A stretch of 64,000 nucleotides of DNA from Aurelia coerulea (lineage: Eukaryota; Cnidaria; Scyphozoa; Semaeostomeae; Ulmaridae), in NCBI GenBank assembly GCA_039566865.1, contig CM076944.1, positions 9,384,501 through 9,448,500 on the forward strand, read 5' to 3'. A program made the position numbers and the translations under genes. Below are positions 12,401 to 24,400 of this stretch, piece after piece (the first letter of the stretch is position 1; each line of letters opens with the position of its first letter). Under the pieces are notes generated by a model. The model worked only from the letters and a program-made list of their open reading frames with translations, had not been told where the DNA came from and searched no databases.

Positions 12401-15400
12401 TTTTAATGATTTGAAAGATTTGAGCCCTATGCTAAGAAAACTTGATATTTTCATTTTTAGATGTTTCATATGCTTGGTTTTGTGCTGGTTTTGATAATTG
12501 CTGTGGTAGCATATGGAATCTTCATGCATACTCTACTCTTTCCTGATGTTACAGTGTCTTGGCAAATCTTATTCAAAGTTTTGTTTCGCCCTTTCTTGTT
12601 GGTCTTCGGAGAACTTGGAATCAACAGCTATGCACGTGAGTATGTTTGAATTTTACAGAATAAATCCCTCGCCAGAGCAGCGAAAACTCGATGCCAAAAT
12701 CCTTTTTGGAAAAGGAATTACTGCTGTAAAGGGACCTTTACAATCGGTATGCATTGTGAATACACCCTATTGTGGTCCTTTTGCTTTAGCGATTTCCATG
12801 ATCCACGAAAATGGCCGCAAATGAAGAGAGCGCACGTGAAAGATATGCTGGTTGCATGGTTGAATATCTAGATAAGGATGTTTAAAGGTAATGTGTCCAT
12901 GTAAGTACAGCTGCGTATACACTCTTGCCAAAATTTGCTGACGCGATGCTGACGAAGAGCTTCGAAGAGCGCACTGTGATTGGTAGAATTTAACTGATCA
13001 CATGCAAAACTAACAATGAATTTCACAACGAGGCTGCCTGCTGCGAGACTTCGGGTTCAGCTCAAGAATCGCAACCGCAAGTAAGTCATCAGTCTGCTTA
13101 TTTTAGAGCTGGCTATCCTTTTATACTACGGTCAAATGATCACATGAAATTTCACGTGAAAATAGTAAAGTCGCTATACTTACATGGACACATTACCTAT
13201 AAAGTGTCAAAATTGATATTTTAAATTCAAATTTCCATTTGATGCGTCAGCAGCATCGATCAAACAGGGACGGGGGCATGGTTCTGAGACACCCGTTAAC
13301 TTTATGGTATTGTTGGGGAGATGAGATACGGTTTGTTCGAGGAAACTTATGTGTTGCCCCGTGCAGTAGGTTAATGCTCATGCGCCCGTCAGAGTTCTAA
13401 CCCAAAACGCTACTGCGCATGAGCATTAACCTACTGCACGGGGGGACACATTCGTTTCCTCGGACAAATCGTATCTCGTCTCCCCAACAAGGTATCCAAT
13501 TAGATATGGACGATATGGAATATTTAGTTTTTCATGCTGTGCTGTCTCTATAATTTTGTCATTTTCATTTCAAGTGTCCAGCAACACAACGGTATATGGA
13601 ACGAAGAAGGTGGACGAAGGCACTGAGATCGTCGTGGTGGTTGGTATGTGTACATATCTGCTGCTGGCAAATGTTCTTCTATTGAACATGCTCATCGCTG
13701 TTTTCAAGTATGTTTTTTCTTTTCTTTTCTTCTTTGTTTTTTGCGTCCTCTCTGTTGTTTGTAAGATGTTCTTTTTTCGTATATTCTCATAAAATTTACA
13801 ACAGCAAACATTGGAGCATAGAGATACGTAACAACCCTGCGGCCATCAAGTTGTTCTCTGTTGTAAGTAAGTCGTTCTCCGTTTTCTTCTCTGTTTCAAC
13901 GTAATGATGTACAACAATGTCCAACATTTTATCGATGTGGTTGATTGCACTGACATGTATTTCTTGACCTACCGTTTCAGTACAATTTGAACTTTATGCT
14001 AATTCATGACTAAGGGCTCGGACTCAGTCATATTAATTTTGGATTTCTGCTTATGAGTGGAACTTATTCCCCCATTAACTACAGGAATACGAACAGTCGG
14101 AGGCATAACATACAGTAAGGCGGATGGATTGCCTCGTTTCGTTGGAGAGATACTGGCAAGAAAGATATTCAATTATTCGCAAGGATAGCACACAGTAAGG
14201 CGGAGGGATTGCATTGTGTCGTTGGAGGGATAACATCAGAAGGCAGAATCATTCAGTTATTCGTAGGGATAGCACACAGTAAGGCGGAGGGATAACATCG
14301 TGTCGTTGGAGGAATAAAAACAGTATGGCAGAGGTATTCAGTTTTCTAGAGGGAAAACATCGTGTCATTGAAGGGATACATGCAGTAATTTTGTTATTAG
14401 CGGATGTTATTTTGTTATCAGGAGGGATAACAAACAGTGTGACGGGGGGAGGGGGCTAACCTCCAGACTATTGCACAGACATTCTAAAGGGTGAATCTGG
14501 ACTGCTACAAATAACATAAAGCTTTTGATTTTTGTCTTTCTCCTGCAGCAATATTTACGAAGACGTCAAGATGAATTCTGACAAAATATGGAGATTTGAC
14601 AGATATGACATGATAATGGAATTCAAGAATAAACCATCTGTTCCAATACCATTTTCTGCCATCACAAATATTCCGCGCGTCCTGTTCCATTTATGTAGAA
14701 ATGAAACGCACCGATTTTATGAGCCAGAAACTAAAGGTATGTCATCCTGAGTTGAATTATTTTGCTGTCATTATTTAGTTTTTTCAAATGACATTGTCAG
14801 GATTTGAATGTTGTAAATTTGCAGAGTTCTCAAAGGAACTTGTATATCCATTCGTATTTCGATTTAATAGTTATTTTTTTATTCTATAAGACTTCATAAT
14901 ATTGTTCGTAAGGGTTCTTATGAATTTGTGAGCGTTTGTATGAATTTGTAAGGGTACGTTAGACTGATTACAAGTTCGTGGTTATCACATTTGATAGACT
15001 GATGGACGCTCAAACTATTTGAAATTCAAATTCAAATTTATGACTAAATTATTTCCCTCGATTTCATGCTCGGATATGGACACCATAGCAACATTGTACG
15101 AAAAGCTGAGTACTCCAGGCAATAGACCTTTTAGCTATTTTGCAAAAGAGCCTGGATCGAGCGTTATTTTTATACGCGACTTTCGATCTAGTGGCGTTAG
15201 AGCTTCTAACACCATTCTGCACATTCGAAAATTCTACAAAATGTAGCCAAATATCGTTCGATTCTGATTCTTTTCGGAATAGCTAAAAGGTCTATGGCGG
15301 ATGGGCCTAAGTTGTCGGCTCAGGCGTCAGATTATAAAACGCCTCAAAGTTCAAGTTTTAGTGATGTCAGCCATAAACAGAAGCCACTAATATCCAGATG

Positions 15401-18400
15401 AATGTTCCCTCTATCCAAGAATCAACAAACCTTTCATTTTCAACCAGGAGTGCCTCATTTTGAAAGCCACATCGCTTCCTTGAGCTCACCCATAGAAATA
15501 GAAGGACTAGAATGCGTGGTAGGTCACGTGATGCGTAATAACCATGGGGAACCAAAATGGTAGCACCACGTTGGCAAAAAGCCGCGGGAAATCCAAAGCT
15601 AACAGTGGATCGCAGTGGACTCTCCGAATTCCTCGACAAGTTATTGGGAATTTCTAGCTTTACTTTTAGAGATCGTCTAACTAGTTTGAAAAATGGTTGC
15701 CTCTTTTGCCGAAGTTGGCCACAAAAGGCGTTGAAGTCCGAAGGAAGAGCTGCGTCCTGGCCAGAAAAAACATTTCGTTTCACCAGTAAGTACTAGACTA
15801 GGCCCGTTTCATGGATGGAGCGAGGTTCACAGTCATTTAGTAAGAGATAACGACTTCTTATTCTGAAACCATAGTTCTAGAATGTGCATTCATTATATAT
15901 GATTTTAAGATTTCAATATCTGTCAAAGGAGTCACAGTGGCCAAAGTTGGGCCAAAATGAAAGACTAATTTTTAGGCCCATCAACATAACAAATTAAAAG
16001 CATTTGAAGAAACTAACTGTTGTGGTCCAAATGCAATCTCTTTTTAAATTTTGCTTTCAAATTTCTTTACGAGTTTCTCAAATATTTACCTCTTGAAATG
16101 CAAGCTTCGTCATATTTTGTTGAAAAGGTACCCAAAGTATCTATGAAGATCTCAAAACAACTATCACACCCAAAGCAGCATAATGTCAACACACAATTTT
16201 CTTACATTAGAAACCTGGATCAGCTCATAATGCTAAAAGTTTCATAAATATCCCACATGAAAATTTCTGGTTCTTAGTGTGAAAATTTTCTGAATTTGTT
16301 TCTTATTTTTAGCTGCATGAATTGTGATATAGTTTTCACCACTGCCACTCATTTTTCCTTGACATACAGCATGATGTTCAGCAAGGAAAAGAGAAAAGTT
16401 TCCTAGTGCTTCTCAAACACAATTCTGGAGTTTCTTAAATTTGTGGCTATCTTAAGACTGTTTACTACACGGTGCAAACATTTTTGAGTGAACTAGGAAA
16501 ATTGAGGATGCAAATCACAAAATGCTCTTAGCATTTTCAATCCAGGTAGTATGGTTTCTCAACCTTTAAAACGTGAGCATACTGTTTCGTAGGTTCCTTA
16601 TAAAAAATGAGTGTGGTCCCAGTAAAGACATTTTTCTGTATTCTCCCAGAGCAGATTATCATTGCTAACTGATGGAGTTATTGATGCTGAAGTTTGTTTT
16701 GGCCAAACCCTTACAGTTTCAAATCTTCTCTGAGATCATAGAGAAATTTCCATGAAAAACCTCAGGCCCACAGAGTAAACAAGGCAAAAGTGTTGTATAC
16801 TTTTCACTCCTTCCAGGGATTTAAATATTATTAAGCAAAATTCCAAGGTAAACAAAACTTAAGATTAAAAATTACAGACACAATTCAAAACTACTGTTAT
16901 TTCAACTTTCAATATCTCACTGATTTAACTCTGCTATAAAAGATCGATATGTAAATAGCTAAATTACAGTGCATCACAACAACTAGCATCAATTAGCATA
17001 ACAACAAATTTGTGAGAACCATTTCCTCCCTTTGATTACAGCTGACTTCCTTCTATGCCAAAGTCTGATTCTCTACCGGGTGTCCCAAAATGATGTATTA
17101 TCGTTTGATTGCTTATATGTCCATAACCGATGAACCGATTTTCAAAAACTGGTAAAACCACAACCATCATCTTAACATCCAATTTAGACTTTAGGCAATC
17201 AAATAAAACAAAGTTTTTGAAAATCCGTTCATTGGTTATGGACATACAAGCAATCAAACAATAATACATCATTTTGGGACACCCGGTAGTTAAAAATATT
17301 CACAAAAAGATGCTGTCTACTATGTATCTAGTGTCCAGAACATCTTTAAGAAACCAATTCCAAATATATAGACCACTCTCAAAAGGTTGTCTAGTCCTGC
17401 TCCTCCTGAAACTTCTCCTGCTTTGGATCCAAAACATGTAAATTCTGATCACAAATGCATCAAAGATTTCACCTAAAAAAAGAAAGCAAATTATAAGGAA
17501 AAGCTCAAGAAAACATAACAAATAGACATACTTAGGCTCAAAAACCTTAAGAAGGGGAAATTATCCCAATTTTCACTTTACAGTTGAAAAAATGAATTAA
17601 TTCTCAGCAGAAAAAGACAAATTACTTGCAGAACTATGCCCAAATTGCTACAGCACAGTTTAGGAAAGGGGCAAGAATTGCAATAAATTGTCTGGCTTAA
17701 AATGTACTCTGAGGAAATGAAGAAATTTGCCACTTTCCCTTCATTTTTATAGCCCAAGGGCATATAAATTTGCCAGGAAGTCCCTAAATTTGCCCACAGC
17801 AGCAATAAGATCTTGGTCTGTAAATATTTAATGTGAGCCAGGAAAAAGAAATCACTACGGACCAAGAAGATTGTTTATTGATGCTAGATGACATGACATG
17901 TTAATTACAGAGCAACACCCAATGTAACAAAAAATAACCAAATTTGTTGAAATGCTGACTATCCCACTCTTAAAGCTGAAGCCCACGACGCAGTTGCCAC
18001 CAGCAGTGTTACTTCCAAAAACCACCAAAACCATGGTATGTTCCCCTTGCACACAGCTAGACAAATAGTGAGGGGACATTCTAAAACCGTTGATTGATGA
18101 AAACATATCCTGTTTCCCAGGGAAATGACACAGGGTGCAGTCTTATTGAGGTTGCCTCAAACATATATCAGATCTTGTTGCAAGTAAATCTAAATCAAAG
18201 TGCATCCAGTAGCAACTTCATCACTAGACTAAAGTTAGAGTTGCAGCCCTTCACCTTTCATCCTCATCTTGATTGCCGTTGCGTTTTTGATGCTTCAAAT
18301 TAACAGAATTGTTTACTTGGATTATTACTGGAGGGAAATTTGAAACTTGTTGAGTTTATCAAATTAAAACTTTCGATTGTTGTTGCCACTGACAAACCAC

Positions 18401-21400
18401 AAATGTTGGTAGGGCCTAAAGTTAGTTGGTAGGTCTATAGCCTTACAACGCAAAAGTTTCGTCAATTCTCTCTTTTCGTTGAAGCTTAAACTTCATTCTA
18501 AAGATGTAAATGATCAATAAAATGACTCGTTCTCGATATTTCGTTGCCTTTCTGCAAGCCAGCAGCACCAAAACAGAAGAGCGGTGTAGGTCTTCCCAAT
18601 GCGGGTTCTTTGTTTATCCAAATCTTTTGCCAACGTGGTGCTACCATCTTTGCTCTCCATGCGTATTACGCACCAAACAAAAGCGAAACAATAGACCGCG
18701 CATTCTAGTCCTTCTATTTCTATGAGCTCACCACAGCAATGAGAATTTCCAACTGCCGAAGGTTGCCATGACCACGGCATAACCTCGTTTGAGAGCGAAC
18801 AGAAAAATTGGTGCCCTTTCTGTCTCGAATAATTATGTGAAAGTCCAGAAGTCCCAGTTTGAGCAAAAAAATAGTGTTGTTGTTGTCGTCGTTGTTGTTG
18901 TGATAACTGGGACTATCTCGTGAAACTAAGGGTACGTGGGAATTCATTACGGTTCTTGCGGCTTCCTGAGACCTCGTATAGATTATGAATTCATAGACGT
19001 CCTTACATATCTATACGGCCTCTTACGAAACCATTTGAATTCGTTTCCGAATTCAGGCAGAATCGTCGAATTCCTAAGTAGTCGAGGGAGGTCTTACGTA
19101 CGAAAATTGTGTTAATTTACGAAAGAGCTGTGTTGCAATATATTGTATCTGTCGTGACGTTTTTCAGTTGTTGTTGCTAGACAACACGCTTCACTGAACG
19201 TTATGTTGATTGACACTTAGATAATTAACGATTTTTGTATGCGTAGTTAGAATTTTAGTTGGAGAATTGCAGGACTCTCGATTTAGGACGAGGGGAATGA
19301 TCATCGGCGTAGGGGGAGATAAAATTTGGGGGGGGGGCTGCCCGATAAAGAATCCATTGTTTAAGAAAATTTTGCCCGACTTAACGCGGATTTCTGCCCG
19401 ATTATAGCTTAGTTTTGCAAAAATTTTCGACGTTGGGAGGGCTGCAGCCCCCCCCCAGCCCCCCTGTCTCCTACGACCCTATGGGAATGATACGTGTTTA
19501 TTTGGTTATGGCAGATTGGATGATAGCACAGGACATGTTGAGCACCTTGAGATACATTTCGATAGCATCTAAATATTTTGTGATGACTACTGTTTGTTAG
19601 AAAATGGTTTGGCTACTCGTTATGTACGTTTTTTATATTTTGCCATTAATATTTGAAATTAAGTGTAACATATATTTGTAAGAAATGATCTACTTAAAAA
19701 TGTACAATACAATGTGAATGTATAAAAATAAAACAATTTAATTTGAAAACACCCCCAGTTTAAAATGGCAGGAATAGCATTAATAGGTCAGTGTGACCTT
19801 GTTTCCATAATGGTCCCTGCAGAAGTGTTATTGAAAGGGAAATGTTCACAAAAGAAAAGAAAATTTCTAGCTACTTAAAGCTAGTTTAAGCCCACTATGC
19901 AGGACGCATCCAGGCATTGGACCCCTAGTTTAACGTCCCTTCCGAAGGACGGCGAGATGAGTTGCGAGGTCAGGCCTCAGAGGTCACCCATCCGGAGTTG
20001 ACCTCACTCGACCGAGCTTAACTTCAGTAACCTGACGGAAAGTGTATAAGCCGCTTGACCACTCACCCCACAAATGTGCATGTCTCAACATTTGAAAGTA
20101 AAAGTAATGCTGTATTTTCAAGATTGTCGATAGACAGTTCTGTTGCAGCTTTTAGAATTTTAATGATATACGTAGGGGCTATTTTCTTGATTTTGGAGGT
20201 CTTTAAAGAATTTGTCTTTGATCTTATGCTGGAAGCTGTTGACATTGTTAGCAGATTTTAGGTCAGAGTGTAGACTACCGGGTGCGCCAAAATAAACTAT
20301 GCACTTTTGGCAGGCCACAATAAATCGTACACTGTACCGATTTGGAAGATTTATGACTTAATCCTTCGCAGAAAACCTGAATTAGATACTGGGGTTTTTG
20401 CAATTTTTTCATTTTCAGTTTTTAGAGCTAGAAGCGAGTTTCCTAAAATTTTAGTTTTCGAAAACACTGAAATCGATCAAAAAACATCGATCAAGTTTTC
20501 TAAAGAATCCACATGAATGGACAAAGAGAGAACTTGTTCGTGATGATTTGCGATTTAGAAATTGACTAATTGTAATCTGCTTTACGAGAGTTGGTACTAA
20601 ACCCCCCCCCCTTCCCAATCCCCCTGGAAATGTTTTCTTTTTGTTCATTCATTGTGAATCTTTTAAAATTTGATCGACGTTTTTTCATCGTTCTCAATGT
20701 TTTCGAAAACGAACATTTTAAGAAACTCGTTTCTAGCTCTGAAAACTGAAAACCGAAAAATTTGCAAAAAGTCCTACAATCTAATTCAGGCTTTTTGCTA
20801 AAGATTAAGTCATGAATCTATAAGATCGGTCCTGCGTACGATTTATTGTGGCCTGCCAAACGTGCATAGTTTATTTTGGCACACCCGGTACATCCTTAAA
20901 CAATTTTTCAATCAGCGTTTTTATTTATTTCTAGATCATCAACTCGATATGGAAGATTTCCAACATAGATGCACAAGAGCTTACCTCAGAGAACGTGACA
21001 AGATGTCGTCAGAAACATTAGAAGATAATATGGCATTGGTCAAAGAAAGGTACAAAACACCATATTTGAAAGTGCCTACCGGATGTCGCAAAAAAGTATC
21101 AGACAGGTTTGGTTAGGTCCTGCAATGTGAATTTAGCTTTAATCAATGGCCAATCACTCTCAAAATGTTCCTCGATAGTTAGCTTAAACAAAGATATCTC
21201 ATTTGTTGGTTTGGCGCTTTGAACTGCAGACTTCTTGAAAGCTCAAATTTGTACCCACCTGCAAATGAGAGGTTTGGAGTTTTGGCCTAAGCAAGTTCTT
21301 GAAGCACATCGAAATCAAAAACTGAAATAAAAATCAAGAAGTTGCGCAATGGGTGACTGGATATGACTTCTGGCAGATCTGACACTATTCAGATTTTATT

Positions 21401-24400
21401 AAAGGCTATCGTTGATTTATTCCATGCACCTCAAGGATTTGTTGAGGCCAGAAGGCCAAGCTCTGGTTCGCAGGTTAATGCAAACTCAAGCTTTTGTGAT
21501 TCATATGTCTGCTATCAACGCACCAATACCAACAAACGAGGTACCTACATTCAAGTTAAATATCGAGGAACATTTTCAGAGTGATTAGCCATTGATTAAA
21601 GCTAGATTCACATGGCTGGACCCAACCAAATCTGTATGCTTTTTTAGAACACCCGGTATATTGAAAGGTAGCAATTTGTGATACACTGCCCTAATGTGAA
21701 GATTATTGATTTAATGTTTCATCAAACCCCTGAAATGTCCTTTTTAAGGCCTAATCGAGTCCGCGACCCCTTGTCATGATGCTCAAGTGGTGGGGCTCTA
21801 CCGGGCGAACCCTGTCCGCCTGACCGTTTCGGCTGCAAAGTCAGTGGATTTCATCACTGCGCCACAACACAACACCAGATTGCAAGGCAAAGCGCATTCG
21901 ATCAAGATCAAGATTGCAAAGCAAATTTGGTATCTTATGTGACTGTGATGTCTTCTTGTCAGGAGTCTGCGAATAGAATAGCGTAGGATTCGTTCCTTGT
22001 GAAGGGGTGAGCTCAGATATAGTCCCTAGTAGAGGTTATTTCTGTCGAGTTTCATGTAGTAAGTAGAGGTGCGAAAAGGTGACCACAGTGTACTCTATGT
22101 AAGCAACATTTGTAAAAAGGCTATTAAAAAACTATTTGCCTTGTCACACATGTCCGCATATCTAGGAACTGATAAATTGAAACTTTTGATGAAAGCATTT
22201 TGTAACTAGCCAGTTCCAATACTTTCCTTTGGTATGGATGTTCCATAGCAGAGAGATGAATAACAAAATCAATAGGCTGTATAAGAGAGCTTTACGAATT
22301 GCGTATAAAGACTATACTTCCAGCTTCGTAGCCTTGTTAGAAAAAGATAGATCTGTAACAATACATCAGGAAAATTTGCAATTGCTAATGACTGAATTGT
22401 TTAAAAGTACTAATAGTTTGAGTCCCAATTTTATGGACGAAATTTTTCTGCAAAGAAGTGTCACCTATAATTTGAGAAATACTAATACATTCCAACTTCC
22501 CATGGTACTTGCAGTTAATCATGATACTGAAACAGTCCGGTATAGAGGGCAGCGTATGTGGCACTCTCTACCACAGGAAATTAACAATTCAAATTCTGGG
22601 CAACAATTTAAGAACAAATTTAAATATTGGAGCAATGCAGGCTGCGACTGCATACTTTGCAGACAGCACATTCCTCAACTCGGCCTTTTATAGTTTTACA
22701 CGATTTTGAATAAGAACTTTGTAATTTGATTTGAACTTTGTAATTTTATTGGCATGCTCAACGCGTATATATTTTTCTGTAATATTTTAATTAATTGGTT
22801 GGCTTGAATTAACGTTTTATGTTGTAGCTATGTAAGTTTCCAAACAAATTTTTGATAATAATAATAATATTAATGATAATAATAGAAACTTTCATTCTCA
22901 TAAATAAAAATTTTACAACAAGATAAAAGTAATAATGATAATAACTGAACCGAACCGAACCGAACCGAACCGAACCGAACCGAACCGAACCGAACCGAAC
23001 CGAGCCGAACCGAACCGAACCGAACCGAACCGATTATATACCGAAAACCGAAGATATACAGCGACACGATAAGGCAGCATTACCTACATTGGAGGATATG
23101 CAAGCAGTACCGTCTTCCAACTGCAGAAAAGTATTAAGACCACAAGCCTGAGAAGGTGACTGAAAATGTAAGTGCCACTATATATATTATGGGACATGCC
23201 CGTGAACACAGACAAAGAGATAAAAGCTAAAAGACCTGACATAATTATCAAAGACAAGGAAGAAAAGAAATGCATTATGATTGGCATGAGCATAACATCT
23301 GAAAGAAATGTATCAATTAAAGAGGTAGAGAAGCTGTCCAAGTACACAGATCTTGAAATAGAAGTAGCAAAGATGTGGGAAATGAAGACATCGACAGTTC
23401 CAGTTGTAATGGGAGCACTTTGACTCATAAAGAAAGGCCCTGAGAAGTACTTAAATCAAATACCTGGCCAAACACGAGTTGAAGAATTGCAGAAGATTAC
23501 TCTCATCGGAAGTGCCCACATCCCGAGAAGAACGTTGTCCATCAAATAAGCACTGCTGTTGCCTTAGGGTCATGGACTGACCTCGGCACAGTGGCAAGAA
23601 CTGTACAAGCAAACAAGCAAAGAACAGGTATAATAATGATAATAATAGTAGTGGTCAAATAAGTCACTCTGTATTAATAATGATAACAATAATAATAATA
23701 ATAATCGATTTTTTTAAAGTTGGTGCTACATAGCTTTGTACAGTAAAACTTGAAAATAATTACTAAACTAGCTAATCCGAGCCAACTGCTAACAACTAAT
23801 ATAAGTCTAATAAATAAATATATAGACATGATTAAATAAATAAGATATTCAAGGTATAATTGAAATGGCACAATTGAAATGGCACAATGGTAGTTATGTA
23901 TAAGATATTTTATACAAGGTATGAAATTTATAAACAGAATTAAAAACGTAGCAATATAAAAATCTGAGCTGTTAAAAATCCAAATGTCCGAAATATGAAA
24001 TGAAAGCTGTATCAAAGCATGGTATCACAAAAATCCAAGTTGTGGTAGGAACGTCCTACATAATCTGCATGAGCAGTCAGCGCCATTCCAACTTTTAATT
24101 GTTTTCTTAAGCTCATTGATAGATTGAGCATATCTTATGTGAGGAGGAAGAGATAACCAAAGACGTTGCCCTCTATATTTGATAGTCTCGGATCCGTAAC
24201 TTGTTGTTCTTACCCTTGGTAGCACAAATTCATTATTGTTTCTCAGATTATAATTAACACGAAGCTCACAGAAAGTTTCCCTCATAAAAGGGGGGTTGAT
24301 CACAATCTTACGTCATAGTACCGTTTGCGAAGACCTACCTTTCGAATGATGTATTGGAGGTCCGAATGATTTGTGAATCAAATACTTTGTAATATTCCCA

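Noticed and set aside
15367..15783. 138-residue - strand open frame opposite the MVAPRWQK segment
   Set aside because: No recognised similarity and no convincing splice chain. It probably mirrors the less A+T-rich + strand segment.
17300..18106. Possible antisense gene in the TRPM intron
   Set aside because: One good acceptor and several open frames exist, but the frames conflict, stops intervene and no donor-acceptor chain holds. Kept only as a note.
22870..23067. 65-residue open frame with repeated FGSVR units on the - strand
   Set aside because: It is the translation of the (ACCGA)n microsatellite and carries no sign of a gene.
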